DNA of 64,000 nt from Afipia sp. GAS231 (GTDB taxonomy: Bacteria; Pseudomonadota; Alphaproteobacteria; Rhizobiales; Xanthobacteraceae), in assembly GCF_900103365.1 (NCBI RefSeq), contig NZ_LT629703.1, forward strand, positions 7,364,501 through 7,428,500, given 5' to 3'. Every line of letters starts with the position of its first letter. Within the stretch, counting starts at the first letter, position 1. The notes under the pieces are model-generated. The model was not told where the DNA came from. It made no database searches and saw only the letters and a list, made by a program, of their open reading frames with translations. Positions 18,001 to 33,000 of the stretch are shown piece by piece. Position numbers and translations under genes: made by a program.

Positions 18001-21000
18001 CAGGTCAAATCGGTGTCCACGCAGGCCGCGGCCGACGTGGTGATCGGCGTCGCCGTAGCCCTTGGCGGCAGCGGCGCCGCCTCCGGCATTGTCAATCGAT
18101 TCAACGCCGATACCGAATCCTTCGTCGTTGGCGGAGCGTTTAACGCACAGCAACTCAATGTGACCGCGGCCAGCACCAATGGCTTCTTCGCCGAAGCCGG
18201 CACGGGAGCTGCGAGTGGTGCGAACGCGCTGGCTGGGTCCTTTATCGTCGCAGTCACGTCCAACACCACGTACGCCTATGCGGGCGACAGCAGCGGCACC
18301 AAGCTGACGACGTTGAACCTCGGCGACAGCTTGCAGGTGTCCGCCGACAGCGAAAACAAGTTCAAGAGCCTTGCAGTGGGCGCGGCGGGGGCCGGCGGCG
18401 ACGGTACGGCCGGCATGGTCAACGTCATCGCGGTCAGCAATGACACCCGCGCCGGCCTTTACTATGTCAACCTGACCCAGCCGGGCACTGGTTCTGCGGG
18501 TGTAACCGTCAACGCGGTCGAGAATATCACCATCAATGCCACCACCGGGGCCGGCGGGTTCGGCCTGGTCGGACAGGGACTGGGCGCGGGCGCCAACGTC
18601 GCCGTGCTTGGCAGCAGTCTGACCGCCGAGATCGTCGAGGGCGGCGCCAACTTCATCCATTCGCCCGGCCTGGTTTCGGTGACGGCGACCACGACCAAAT
18701 CGATCGACGTCGAGACCGTAACGGTCGGCGCGGGCGGAAGCACCGGCATCGGGGCTGCGATCGGGGTCATCCTGCTCGGCACCTCGGCGCCGGCCGACGC
18801 CGCGGGGCAACTCAACGCCAACGGTTCCGGTACGCTGTCGAGCGCCGACGCCATGACCGCGGCGACGACCATCACATTGAGTTCGGCGGGGATCGTCGCC
18901 TATCGAGCCGCCCTCGGTGCCAGCGGCATCGGCCTGTCCGATGCGCAAATCCGCGCTGCCGCGCAAACCGAATTCAGCAGCCTGACCCAGAACGGCAACC
19001 TCGGCCACAACACCTTCGCATTCAATGCCAGCGGTTTGGCGCTGTTCGCGCCGAAAGCGTTGAGTGTGAATGATCTCGCCAGCTACAACGCGTTGCTCGC
19101 TGGTGGCACGGTCACCAACGGCGTGTTGACGCTGACGGCGGCCGGGGTGGCGGCATATCGCACGGCGCACGGCTTGTCGTCGTCGCTCGGCAATCAACAG
19201 GTCCAGTCGCTTGCCAACGCGGATTACCAGGGGCTGGTGAATCAAATCGGCGCTTACGGCTATGCCCGCTACCAGGCGCTGGGGTCCGACGTCATTACCT
19301 TCAAGATCGATGGTCCCGGTATCAACGCCTACCGTGCGCAGGCGATTTCGGGGCTGGGCCTGACCTGCACCAGTGGCAGTCAGTGCATCACCGACGCGCA
19401 GATCAGCACCTATGCCAACGATCAGTTCCAAAAGCTGACGGATCCTGCCAATGGAACGCTGAGCAACGGCGTCATCACCCTCTCAACGCCCACCGGCCCC
19501 AGCGACCTCACCGGCCTGAACGCCTTCCGGGCTGCGGCGCAGGCGGATGCCAATGCGAAGGCCACCGCGCTTGCCAGCGCCAGCGGCGATCCCGCTCCGA
19601 ATCCGCCGGTCACCGTTACCGACGCCCAGGTCCAGGCCTATGCCAACGCGCAATATCAATTCCTGATCGGCCACCAGGATAACGGCACCCAACCGGCGCC
19701 ATACAGCGTCTCGGCCGGAATCTCCAAGGCGAACGACAGCGTCACCGCGTCAATCGCTGGCGGCACGGTCAACGCCGCCAACGTCAACGTGGTCGCGCGG
19801 GCAAACATTTCGACCAAGAACTACGCCACCGGCGTCGGTGCGAGCACCGGTGCGGGCGTCGGAGCCGCGATCGCCTATACACGGGTCGATGACACGGTGA
19901 CCGCAAGCGTCACTCAGGCAACGGTCAATGCCGCTGGCCTGAACGTCAGGGCCGTGACGGCCGACGGTTCGACACCGGCCGCGAAAGTCGAAGCCCATGC
20001 GGGTGCGGGTGGAATGGGGGCAGCCCTCGGCGCCGCGGTCGCCGATGCCGTGGTCAACAACAACGTAACCGCCGTGCTCGGGGGCGGTTTTGCGCTTACC
20101 GGGGCGGCGAGCGTCGCGGCTGACGACGCCTCCAACGTTCGGGCCGACGCGTTTGGCGCAACGGCCGCCGGCGGTCTGGCGGTTGGCGTTTCCGTGGCCG
20201 CGAGCAGCAAGACGAGCAACGTGAATGCTTCCACGCTCGCTTCGTCGAGCCTGGGCGCGACAGGGCTTACGATCAGCGCCTCCAGCGAAGGCTCGTCCTA
20301 TGCCGGCGCGGTCGCCGGTGTCGGCGGTCTGCTGGTGGCGGGCGCGGGTGCGGATGCCAAGGCGACGGATACCAGCGCGGTGTCGGCGCATCTCGGCTCC
20401 GGCAACACGATCGCGGTCGGTACGGGTACGATCAACGTCTCCGCAACCGATACGCCTGACGTCAAGGCGCTCTCGCTCGGGGTCTCCGTCGCAGGAGGGC
20501 TTTCGGTCGGCACGGCAACGGCGACGGCCACCGCCAGCCCCACCGTTCTCGCCCAGCTCGACGGTTCGTCGTCATTGACGGATACGCTGAGCGCCGGAAC
20601 GCTGACGGTGATCGCCGTCAGCAACATTGCGGGCACGCCGAGCGGGACCATTCCAACCACAGCGTCGACGCCGTCCTCGACCAGCGATTTCACCGCCGGA
20701 GGAACCAACGCGGCCGCGTGGGCGGTCGCCGGCAGCGGGGCGGTGTACTACGCGGGCTCCGGCACCAATGCCACCGCCAACAACAATTCCAACGTGACGG
20801 CCAACGTCGACAACTACGTCCGGCTTCCCGTTGGCAACGTGTCGATCCTTGCGGGCAACACGACCAACCAGGTAGCATACTCCACCGGCGTCACTATCGC
20901 CGGCGATCTTGCGATCGGCGTCGTCATTACCAACGCCAACGCCAATACGACCACCACGGCATCGCTCGGATCGAACGTTCTGATGGCGGGCGGCGGCACC

Positions 21001-24000
21001 AAATCGCTTGCGCTGTCTGCGATCGGCAACGATACGAATGTTGCCCATTCGGTCGCGGGCAGCGGCGGGTTCCTTGCCGGCTCCGGCGCAGGTGCGAATA
21101 CGCTGGACAACTCGACGGTGGCCGCCGGCGTCGGCAACGGCAACATCCTCTCGGTGAAGTCGCTGGCGATCCTCGCCACCCATACCGACAATTATACGAC
21201 GGTCGCCGATACGTTGCAGGCCGCCGCCGCCGGCGCCAGTGGCGCGGCGGCGACACACACCGCCAATTCGATCGTGACGGCCGGCATCGGCACCAACAAC
21301 ACCATTGCCGTGAGCGGTGCCAGCCCCGGCCATTGCGATGTCGCCGACTGCGCCTCCGATCTGACGATCACCGCCAACAACATTTTCAACGAAGTCGGAT
21401 CCGGTCCCAGTGCCAATGCGGGCGCCGGCGGCGGCATCAATGGTGTGGGCGCCACCAGCGATATCACCCTGAACGGCACCGCGACGGTCAATATCGGCAA
21501 GAACACGTACATCACGGCGGGCAACGACACGATCGTGAACCCGGGCAACGTGACGGTGCTCGCGACCACCACCATCACCGGCACGGACCGCGTGACCCTG
21601 GTCACCGGCGGCGGGATCGAGGGTGCGGGCGTCAGATCGTCGCTCACCGCGAACGTCGATAACGACGTCAACATCGGTGCGGCCTCAGCCTATGATTCCG
21701 GCATGCTGGCATCGCCGTCCTCGGCAGCCGCCGATCAGGTCGTGATCACGTCGTTTGGCAACATCGGAATCGGCACGTACACCCGCTCGACCGCCAATAC
21801 CTCAGCTTACGCCAATACATACGGTGTCGCATTTGTCGCCGCCGCTGCCTTTGCCAATACCTCCGTCACCACCAACCAGAATATCGTGGTCGGCGCGTCG
21901 GTCCTGACCGCGTTTGACAATATCGATGTCACGGCCGGTCAGAGCCCGAACGGGTCGCATTCGACCTACATGACGGGTGACGCGTCCGCGATCAGCTTCA
22001 CCAGGGGATTGATCGCGATCCCGGATGCGCGCGGCAACTCGACGCTGAATAACAACACCAGCGTCAACATCGCGTCCGGCGCTTCGCTCAACAGCGGCCA
22101 GAACATCGTCGCGGGCGGATACGCGGGAACGGTCACCGCCACCGCCACCGGCTCAGGCCACGGTTACGAACTCGGATTCATTCCGGCCAGCGACGGCCAC
22201 AGCAACCAGAGCAACGGCGCGCATGCCGAGTTGACGGTCAACGGCACGCTCACGGCCGGTATCTATAACTCGCTCCTGATCACCATTAGTTGCTCCGACA
22301 ACGCCAGTTGCCTCAGCGTGGCGCCCGGCGGCGCGCCATTCAGCTTCAGTTATACCAACGCGTTCGACGGAACCACGCTCATCAATACCTACTTCGACCA
22401 GGAGGTCAGAAGTACCCTGACAAACGGGCTGAGCGCCTCGGGTAATGCCTTCTCGCTGGGCCAGTTGTTTGCCTCGGGCGGCACGGTCACCCTCAACGCC
22501 GACCACATCACCGGCAGCGGCACCGTCACCGCAAAGGGCTCGCCGACGATCTCGGTGAACAATGCCAGCGACGCCAATCTGGTGCTGACCGGCGCCTATA
22601 TCGGGGTTGCGGCGGCAGGCGACATTTTCTTCACGGGTTCGGCCAACAGCTTTGCGTCGGGAACGCCGCACTTGCACTCCAATCCGAACGGCATCGCCAC
22701 GATCGCGATCAACAACTCGTACAATCCGGCCACTTTCGACACCAGCACCAACGGGCCGACGCTGCTCATTCTCGGCGACGTCACCAACGTCAACGGCCTG
22801 GTGACCATCAACAACTCGCTGGGATCCTATGGCCTGGCCGCCAACCTGACCGGCCAGCAGGTGAACATCACCGTTCCGAACGGTGCGGTTGCGGTCTCGG
22901 CCAACGATCCCTCCGGTATCTATATCGCCGGCGGCTCGCCGTTCTCCGAATGGCAGAATTTCATGGTCTGGCCGGGCGGCAATCCGACGGCGGGGGCGCC
23001 GGTCGGCGACATCGCGGCGGCCTATCTGGCCAACACGATGTTCCCGAATTCCGGAAACGCGGACGCGCTTAACCGATCGCTTTACGGGAGTGTTGGCGAC
23101 CATCCGAACAATTTCAGCACCGTCTTCTTCGGAAACTGCTCCTACGCAGCCGCCGGCACCTGTATCGGTTTCCACGACCGGTACACGAGCTGGACCGATC
23201 TCGCCGTCAGCAACTCGCGGAACTATGACTTCAATGTCGGCAACTCCACCGACGCCATGCAGCCGTATATCCAGTACTACGCCCCGACCAAGTCCACGGA
23301 CTCGACGCTTACCGTCGGCCAGCAATACGCGCAGGCGAACCTGACCGGCAGCCGGAACAGCTTCCAGATCTATGGTAGCCAGGTTGCCATCAAGGCCGGC
23401 ATCATCAACATCAACGGTTCGATCACGGCCGGGCGCCAAACCAACTACAACATCTATCTGGACCCGACCCTGTCCGCCCCGCCGGTGGTCACCACCACCA
23501 CGCAGACGGTCAACAACAACAATAACTTTGGCTGCCTGATCGATCCGGCCACCTGCACGCAGACGATCACGCAGACGAGCGTGAACGGCGGAACCATTTC
23601 CATCTTCCAGTACAACTATCAGCACGACGTCCTGACGGATCCGACCACCAATGCGATCCTGACGCTGGTGAGCGACCAGTTCGGCAAGCCGCTGGCGACC
23701 TACAGTGCCATCACCAACCAGATCACCGTCGCCAACATCAACGCGTCGTCCGGTGGCGGCAGCGTGCTGCTCGACGGCAAGATCATCAGCACCAATCAGC
23801 TCGGCAACATCCACGTCAACGGCGGCTACGGCAACGTCGCCATCAACAACCAGACCGGCCTCGACCTCGTGGTCAACGGCGTCAACACCGGCAATACGCT
23901 CGCCGCGGCGGCGTTGACCAGCACCGTCACCATCATTGATAAAAACATAACGTCCGGCAACAACACATCGACCTACGTCTATTCGCCGAAGACCGATGCC

Positions 24001-27000
24001 ATCAACGTCTTCAAGACCGCGCACGGCACGGCGCCCACCGGTGACTGCACCAGCGCGAATAACTGCACCGTGGTCGGCGGTTCGAACGGATCCTACGATC
24101 CGGTCTCCGGGCTGCGCTTCCAGTGGGTCCAGCAGGCGACGATCAGCCGGGCCGATACCGAGGTCGGCACGCACTGGACGTTCAGCAATGCCAATCAGCC
24201 CTGGTCGTATGTCGGCGCGAACGGCCCATCGAGCACACCGCAGGGTGTCGTCACGACCGGCAACTCCACGAGCATGGCGGTCTTCCAGGAAACCATCACC
24301 GGCAACGTGGTCCATTATGGCCAGACCATTCCAGCCTATCACGGCTGTAGCAGTGGCAGCGCCGGCGGCAGTTGCAACTTCGGGTTCTACGAGAACAACA
24401 ATGGTTATGGCGACTGGGTCTACAACTTCCCGACCAACGGCACGCTGTACCTGACGTCGTCGGTAAAGGCCGACAACCCGTTCGGGATCAATTTCGGCGG
24501 CAATGCGAGCGGCACCGTCAACATCGCCTCGAACGGCAACGTCATCTTCTCAGGCCGCATCGTCAATCCGAACGGCGCGCTTGCGGTGGCGTCGTCGTCG
24601 CAGCAGCAGCTCTTCAATACGACGACCGGCGGCAACATCTCGCAGACGTCGACCGGCTCGATCCTGACCCAGAGCGCAAGCTTTACCGCCTCGGGAGCCA
24701 TCGGCTCGCTGGCGGCCCCGATCCGGGCGACGATGGCCAATGCCGGAACGGCGCCCGGCGGGCTGTCGGCACAAGCAGGCGTCGGCGGCGTGTATCTCAA
24801 CCTGGCTTCGGGCGCGACCCTGGGACAGGTGTCGTCGGGCAACACCAGCACCGGTTTCGGCGACGTCAACGTTACCGCGAGCGGCGACCTCGTCGCCGGG
24901 GCCAATGCGCAGGTCACCGGCCGCAACATCACGTTGATCAGCACCCTCGGCGGCATCGGCTCGATCGCCAATCCGCTGCCGATCAGCGCCAATGCCTCGC
25001 TGCAGACCGACGGTTCGTACAGCGGCGGTATCGTCAACGTCGTGGCCCACGGCGACATCGGCTTGACCCAGACGCCGGCTTCCTCCGCCTATTCCGGCGA
25101 TCTGCGGGTTGGCCTGATCGCCTCGGCGAGCGGCGACGTGCTGCTGAACGTGCCGTTCGGGACGATCCTCGATGCGAGCGGGCAGACCGCATCTCAAACG
25201 CTGACGTCGGCACAAGTCGCGGCGGTTTCGTCGGCGCTGCACCTGACCGCGCTCGACGGCGCCAACGACACCGCGCTCGCCAGCGTGATCGCCTTCAGCA
25301 ACACGGTGAATCGCGACCTTGGGCTCTATGCCAACCTGCTGCAGCACGGTACGGTTCAGACCGGCTCGGCGCCGCTGACGACCTCCGGGCTCGCCAATTT
25401 CGCCATCGGCGCACTGAGCTCGACCGATTACACCGTGTTCCAGAGCCTCACCGCGACGACCAACTCCGCGATTTCGGGTGGTGTCCTGACGCTGACGGCG
25501 AATGGGATCACGCAGTTCAAGGCCGCCGCGGCGACCGCCCTCAATATCGCCAACCCGACGTCGTCGCAGGTTCAGGCCTACGCCAACAGCCAGTATCAAG
25601 CTTACGCTTTGGCGATCCAGAACTATGCCAACGCCCAGGGCACATTCGTGCTCGGCGGCGATGCGAACTCAATCGCGGTGTATGCGTCGAGGGCGCTGAC
25701 GTCCGCGGACTACACGACGTTCCAGAACCTGACGGTGACGTATGGCGCGGTGACGAGCGGCCAGGTCACGCTCACGACCGCCGGCCTTGCCCAGTTCAGG
25801 GCAGGGGCGACGGCCCAGTTGAACAACGGCAGCACTGCGACCGATGCGCAAGTACAGGCCTACGCGAACACGCTGTACCAGGGCTTCAGGACCACCGTTC
25901 AGGCCTACGCCCCGACGCTGTATCAGTCGCTCGCAACGGTGTTTGGACAGGCTTACGGTTCAAGCTGGAAGACCAATTCGCAAGTTGCAAACTTCGCGGC
26001 GAATTCCGCAGCGCTCCTGACGCTCAAAACCTACGGCCAGCTCGTCAACGGGGTGTTCACGCTGAGCGGCGGCGGCATCGGCGATGCCGCCGTCGCGAAC
26101 TATGCCGCTGCCGGGCTGACGTCGACGCAATACGGCTTGTTCCAGACGCTGACGTCGACGCAATACGGTTCCGTCAGCAACGGTACGCTGACGCTGACGG
26201 CGGCGGGTGTCGCGAATTATGCCTCTTCCGTGCTCGGATCGGGGTCCGCCAACTACACGACGTTCCAGACCCTGACGGCGAGCGGCAACTCGACCGTCAG
26301 CGCCGCCGGAGCCCTGACGCTGACGGCAGCCGGCGTCTCCGCCAATGCCTCGGCCGCGCTCGGGGCAACCTACACCGCATTCCAGACGCTGACATCGAGC
26401 GGCAATGCCACGGTCAGCGGCAGCGGCCTGCTGCTGACCGCGACCGGTATTGCGGCATACGCCTCGGCGGCGCTCGGCGCCCAGTCTGCGACATTCCAGA
26501 ACCTGACCTCGGGCGCGAACGGATCGCTGAGCAACGGCGTGCTCACGCTCACGCCGGCCGGCGTCACCTTCTTCACCGCGGCAGCGGCGGCGGCAATCGG
26601 AATTGCCACGCCGTCGGCCGCGCAGGTCCAGGGTTACGCCAACGCGCAATACCAGGGCTATGTGCAGACGATCCAGAGTTACGCCAACAGCCAGTATCAG
26701 GGCTACGCACAGACCATCCAGGCCTATGCCAGCGCCAAGTACCAGACCTACGCGCAGACCATCCAGGGCTACGCCAACGGCCAGTATCAGGGCTACGCGC
26801 AGATCATCCAGACCTATGCCGTGGGCCAGTATCAGCCGCTGCAGACGGCCACGACGTTCAACGCCACGCCGGCGGTTGCATTCTCGCTGCTCAGCGCCAG
26901 CGGTTCGCTGCAGAACGGCGCGTTCGTCCTGACCAACAGCGGCATCCTGAGCTACGCCAAGAGCGCGCTGTCGAGCGCGAATTACGGACAGTTCTCCAGC

Positions 27001-30000
27001 CTGCTCAGCAACGGCACGCTCAGCGGCGGCACCTTCCAGCTCAACGGCAGCGGTGTCTCGTCGCTGGCGCAGACGGCGTTGACGCAGGACTACCAGAACT
27101 TCGAGGCGCTCTATACCAACGGCTCGCTGGTAGGGAACGTCTGGACCCTCAATGCCGCGGGTATTGCCGCCTTCCGCAAGGCGGCGTCGACCGCGCAAAA
27201 TCCCAACCCGACGGATGCGCAGGTCCAGGCCTATGCCAATGCGCAGTACCAGTCCTATGCGACGAACATCAACGGCGCGGCGAACGTGCAGTATCAGGGC
27301 TACCTGTCGTCGATTTCGACCGCGGCAAGTACCGCGTACCGGAATTTTGCCGCCGAAGTGCTTGCCATCTACAACCAGAACAACAACACCCCGATCGCGA
27401 TCACCGCGCTGCTCGGACCGAATGCGACCTTCAGCCCGTCCGACGCGCAGCAGTTCCTGCTGAACTATTCCTGGATGATGTCCGCCGCCGACCGGACCGC
27501 ATTCCTTTCTCTGTCCAATCTCGGGTCGATCCAGAACGGCACCTTCGTGCTCAACGCCAACAACCTGGCGACCTATGCACCGACAGGACTGAGCACCGCC
27601 AACTTCACCGCCTACTCGGCGCTGCTTGCCAGCGGTACCCTCTCGGGCGGTGTACTGACATTGACGCCGGCGGGCCTGAATAACCTGGCCCAGATCCAAC
27701 TGACGCCGAACTACCAGTCCTACATCAACCTCACGTCATCCGGCGCGCTGCAAAACGGCAATTTCGTCTTCAGCAGCGCCGGCGTGCTCAGCAACGCGCA
27801 AGCCGGCGTCAACGCCGCCTACACCTCGTACCAGCAGTTGCTGGCCAACGGCACGGTGACGAACGGCGTGTTCACGTTGTCCAGCAGCGGCCTCACGGCC
27901 TACACCGCGATCGCCGCGGCGGCGCTGGGTATCGCCAGCCCGACGGCGCTCCAGGTCCAGGCCTACGCCAACCAGCAATACCAGAACTCGCTGTTCGTCA
28001 GCGCCAACCCGGCCTATCAGTCCTACGCCCAGTCCATCAGCTCCGGCGCGCAGACGCAGTACACGAGCCTCGCCAATCAGGTCTTCCTGTACCTGCAGCA
28101 GCGTGACCAGCAGAGTTGCCCCTTCGGCTGTCCGCCGCGAATTCTGGCGCCGGGGCAAACCACCGTCACCGACGCCCAGATGGCGCAGTATGCCAGCCAG
28201 GCGCTGAGCGGCAGTGACCTGATGGCCTACCAGACGTTCACCAACGCCGCCAACGGCGCGGTCTCCAATGGCGTGCTGACGCTGACCTCCGCGGGTCTCG
28301 CGCCGGCGTCGACGCTGGTTCTCTCGACACCGCTCGCGACGGCCTTCAACACGCTGCTGGGCACGGGCTCGGTGCAGGGCGGCCAGTTCGTTCTCAATTC
28401 CGCGACGGTGTTACAGAATCTGCAGACGCTGGCGGCAAACGGCAGCGGCGCGTCCGGGGTGTTCCAGTTCAACGGCGCCGGCATTCTGGCCAATGCATCC
28501 ACGGCGCTGGGCACCACGGGCTTGCAGCAATTGCTGGCGAGCGGCACGGTGCAGTCCGCGACGGTGAACGGGGTCTCGACGTCGAGCCTGGTGCTGAACG
28601 ATCCCGGCGTCGCCTATTACGCGTCGGCGGCGCTGACGGCGGCGAACTACCAGACCTTCCAGGGGTTGACCGCGAGCGCCAACGGTGAGGTCGTCAACGG
28701 TGTGCTGACGCTGTCGGCTGCCGGTATCGCGCAATTCTCGGCGGCGACGGCTGCCGCGTTGCATCTGGGAACGGCAAGCCCGACGTCGGCGCAGGTTCAG
28801 GCCTATGCCAACGGCCAGTACCAGAGCTTCGCGACGACCATCAAAACCTACGCCAATTCGCAGTTCCAGGGATACGGCAACTCCTTCCAGAGCTACGCGA
28901 ACAACACGTTCCAGCCGCTTCAGCAACAAGTGCTGAACTATGCCATCAACTATCTGAATGTAGTGATCGATCCCACCGGCGCGACGTACCAGAACACCAA
29001 CGGTTCCGGCGGACTTGGCGGATCCAATTGCCAGGGCGGTTGCGGCGTCTCGATAGCGATCACCAATGCAGTGCTGGCCGATTGGGCGCATCAGGCCAGC
29101 ACGGACTCCCGCTACAATGGCCCGTTCGGCGGCGGCCATTTTTCCAGCAGCGACTATGCCAGCTTCACGACGCTGCTCGGCCAGGGAACGGTTCAGACCG
29201 GAACGCTAACGCTTAGTTCGACGGGCTTGCAGAGCTACTATTCGAGCGTGGCTTCGAGTTCGACGGTACTGAATCAGTCCTATCAGGTGTTCCAGTCGAT
29301 CGTGGGGGCCGGCAACAGCACCATCCAGAACGGCGTGCTGACGCTGACCTCGGCCGGCATCACCAATGTTCGAGCTGCCGCGACCACCTTCCTCGGAAAC
29401 AATCCGACCGACGCGCAGGTGCAGGCGTTTGCGGCGCAGACCTATGTTTCCGACCTGACAACGATCCAGGGGTATGCCGCGACCCAGTACCAGTCGTATG
29501 CCACCTCGATCAGTTCCTATGGCAACACGCAGTACCAGAGCCTGGTTCAGACCGTGCAGAGCTACGCCAACTCGCTGTATCAGGCGGATGTGGCGACGAT
29601 CCAGGCCTATGGCAATTCGCAGTACCAGACGCTGACGGCCAACGGCACGCCGCAGGTCAGCGCCGGCATTCTCAGCCTGGTGGCCAACTCCGTCTATTCG
29701 TCAGGGCAGATCGTCTCCACACTCAGCAGCGCTGCGCTGCTGCCGTCGGCAGGCTCGGTCGGAACCAATGCGGTCGCCAGCATTGTCGGCCGCAACGTCA
29801 CCTTGAACGCCGCCAACAGCATCGGCACCACGGCGCCTAGCGTCTTGATCGCCTTGACCGACCTCAAGAACGGCACGATTACATCGACGCAGCAGGCGGC
29901 GCTGTCGGTGGCGACCACGCCGGGCTCCATCACGTTCAGCGCGACGATCAGTGCGCAGGCCCTGGCCAGCCTCGACGTCGCCCATCTCGGGGCCGGGGTT

Positions 30001-33000
30001 ACCCTCAACGGCAATACCCTTAGCGGTCTTACGCTTGCCAACCTGCCGAACGGCATCACGGTCAACGATCTGACCAATGTCGAACTGGCCCAGACCGCGC
30101 CCGTCTATGTCAACGCCAGCGGCACGTTCAATGCGACGGCGGGAACAACGGTCTATGTCCAGGCTGCCGCAGCTACCGGCCAGCCGGTTGCGACCCTTAC
30201 GGTCGGTCAGATCAACGCCGGCGGCGATGTGACCTTGCTGGCGCCGCAGAGCATTGTCGCGGCCACCAACTCGGCCGGTGCGGCGTTGTTTGCCAATCAG
30301 GTCGTGATCAACCCGAGCAATAACGCGATCGGCAATCTGACGCTCGCCGCCACCAATGCGATCGGTTCGGCCGCCGCAGCGTTCAGCTATCACATCAACG
30401 GCAAGCTGATCTCGGCGCAGGCCGGCACCGACGCCTATCTGACTGCGACCGGAGGCGACGCCACCTTCGGCAAGGTGTTCGCCACCAATACGATCTCGCT
30501 GACCGCGACCAACGGCAATATCGTCAGCTATCTGGCTGGTGTCACGATGGCTGCCAACAACATCATCCTCAACGCATCGGGCGATGTCGGCACCCAGAAC
30601 GCGCCGTTCACGCTTCAGGTCGGCGCCACCGGATTGTTGAGCGGCACAATTGCAGGAACCGCCTTTATCGACAGTCCGACGCTCGCGACGCAGAATCCGG
30701 TGTCGCTCAACGTCGGCAATTTGACGGCCGTCAACGGATTGACGCTGATCAGCGATGCCGGCATCACGTTTGGCGGTGCCGCAGGTTCGTCGCACGGCGC
30801 GGTCACCGTCTGCTCCGGCCCGTGCCTGACCGGGTCGACCGCGGTGGGTGGATCGATCACCATGGCCGCGAACGCCTCGATCCAGGCCGCGCAACTGATC
30901 AGTTTGACCGCGCCCGGCGATATCGTGCTCGGTCAGCTCACCTCAACCGCCAGCCCGGGCTCGACCGTGAGTGTTATCACGGTCACGAGCTCCGGCGGCG
31001 CCATCACGGCCAACGGCGATGGCCACACCAATCTCACTGCGACGGCTGCGAATGCTGAAGTGTCGCTGGCTGCCAACAGTGTCGGCACCTCCACGCAGAG
31101 GGTCAGTGTCAACACGCCGCTGCTGACGGCGACAGCCGGCACCGGAAGCATCTATCTGGGCTCGGCTGCCGACCTTCGCGCAAGCCAGTTGTCGGCCATC
31201 CATGGCTCTGTCGATATCGTCTCAAGCGGCAGCCTGACGCTCAACAGCGTTTTGGCGGGCACGGCGACAGGGGCGAGCGGCACCTTTAACGCCAAGACGC
31301 TGACGGCCAATACAGGCGACCTCGTCATTGGTGCGGCGACGAGCAGCGGCGCCATGACGGTCGACAGCGCCGGCACGCTGGGCTTCACGCAGCTCACCAC
31401 CACGGTCGGGGCGATTGCGCTCACCGCCGCCGGGGATATTACCGGCGGCGCGCTCGGCGCGGCGGCCGCGTTCGGCGTCACCTCGAACACCGGCAGCATC
31501 AATCTGGCGACTGCCAACAGCGGCGGCTCGCAGACGATCCAGGCCAACCAGAACGTCACGTTCAATGCCCTGGCTACGACCGGCGTCAACGGCGACATCG
31601 GCAACGTCACGGTCAACGCAACCAACGGCTTCGTGCTGGCGCAGACGGTTCTCGTCAACGGCACGGCAACGCAGGGCTCGGTTGCCGCCAACGGTTCGGC
31701 CTCCTTGACCGCCGGAACGACCAATACGGGCAGGGTGCTGACGGCAACCACCGGTTCGATCATCGGCGGCGGCCTGGTCGACTGGACCTCGCTGACGACG
31801 GCGGCGGCGCTCGGCGTCACCTCGACCGGCGGCAGCATCAATCTGGCGACTGCCAACAGCGGCGGCTCGCAGACGATCCAGGCCAACCAGAACGTCACGT
31901 TCAATGCCCTGGCTACGACCGGCGTCAACGGCGACATCGGCAACGTCACGGTCAACGCAACCAACGGCTTCGTGCTGGCGCAGACGGTTCTCGTCAACGG
32001 CACGGCAACGCAGGGCTCGGTTGCCGCCAACGGTTCGGCCTCCTTGACCGCCGGAACGACCAATACGGGCAGGGTGCTGACGGCAACCACCGGTTCGATC
32101 ATCGGCGGCGGCCTGGTCGACTGGACCTCGCTGACGACGGCGGCGGCGCTCGGCGTCACCTCGACCGGCGGCAGCATCAATCTGGCGACTGCCAACAGCG
32201 GCGGCTCGCAGACGATCCAGGCCAACCAGAACGTCACGTTCAATGCCCTGGCCACAACCGGTGTCAACGGCGACGTCGGCGATGTCGCGGTGAATGCCAC
32301 CAACGGCTTCGTGCTGGCGCAGACGGTTCTGGTGAACGGGACGGCGACCCAGGGCTCGGTCGCCGCCAACGGCTCGGCCTCCTTGACCGCCGGGACGACC
32401 AATACGGGCAGGGTGCTGACGGCAACCACCGGTTCGATCATCGGCGGCGGCCTTGTCGACTGGACGTCGCTGACGACGGCGGCTGCGCTCGGCGTCACCT
32501 CGACCGGCGGCAGCATCAATCTGGCGACTGCCAACAGCGGCGGCTCGCAGACGATCCAGGCCAACCAGAACGTCACGTTCAATGCCCTGGCCACGACCGG
32601 CGTCAACGGCGACATCGGCAACGTCACGGTCAACGCCACCAACGGCTTCGTGCTGGCACAGACGGTTCTCGTCAACGGCACGGCAACCCAGGGCTCGGTC
32701 GCCGCCAATGGCGCGGCGTCCTTGACCGCCGCAACGACCAATACGGGCAGGGTGCTGACGGCAACCACCGGTTCGATCATCGGCGGCGGCCTGGTCGACT
32801 GGACCTCGCTGACGACGGCGAAAGCGCTGGGCGTCACCTCGAACACCGGCAGCGTCAATCTGGCGACCGCCAACAGCGGCGGCTCGCAGACGATCCAGGC
32901 CAACCAGAACGTCACGTTCAATGCCCTGGCTACGACCGGCGTCAACGGCGACATCGGCAACGTCACGGTCAACGCAACCAACGGCTTCGTGCTGGCGCAG

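Noticed and set aside
26635..26835. Possible CRISPR-like array
   Set aside because: The regular 45 bp units have no unique spacers and are in frame within the adhesin; they are protein repeats. No CRISPR array or cas gene is seen in the window.
24372..27683. 1103-codon plus-strand frame inside the adhesin
   Set aside because: A frame-shifted reading of the adhesin, extremely rich in Arg, Gln and Pro; the true frame continues uninterrupted.
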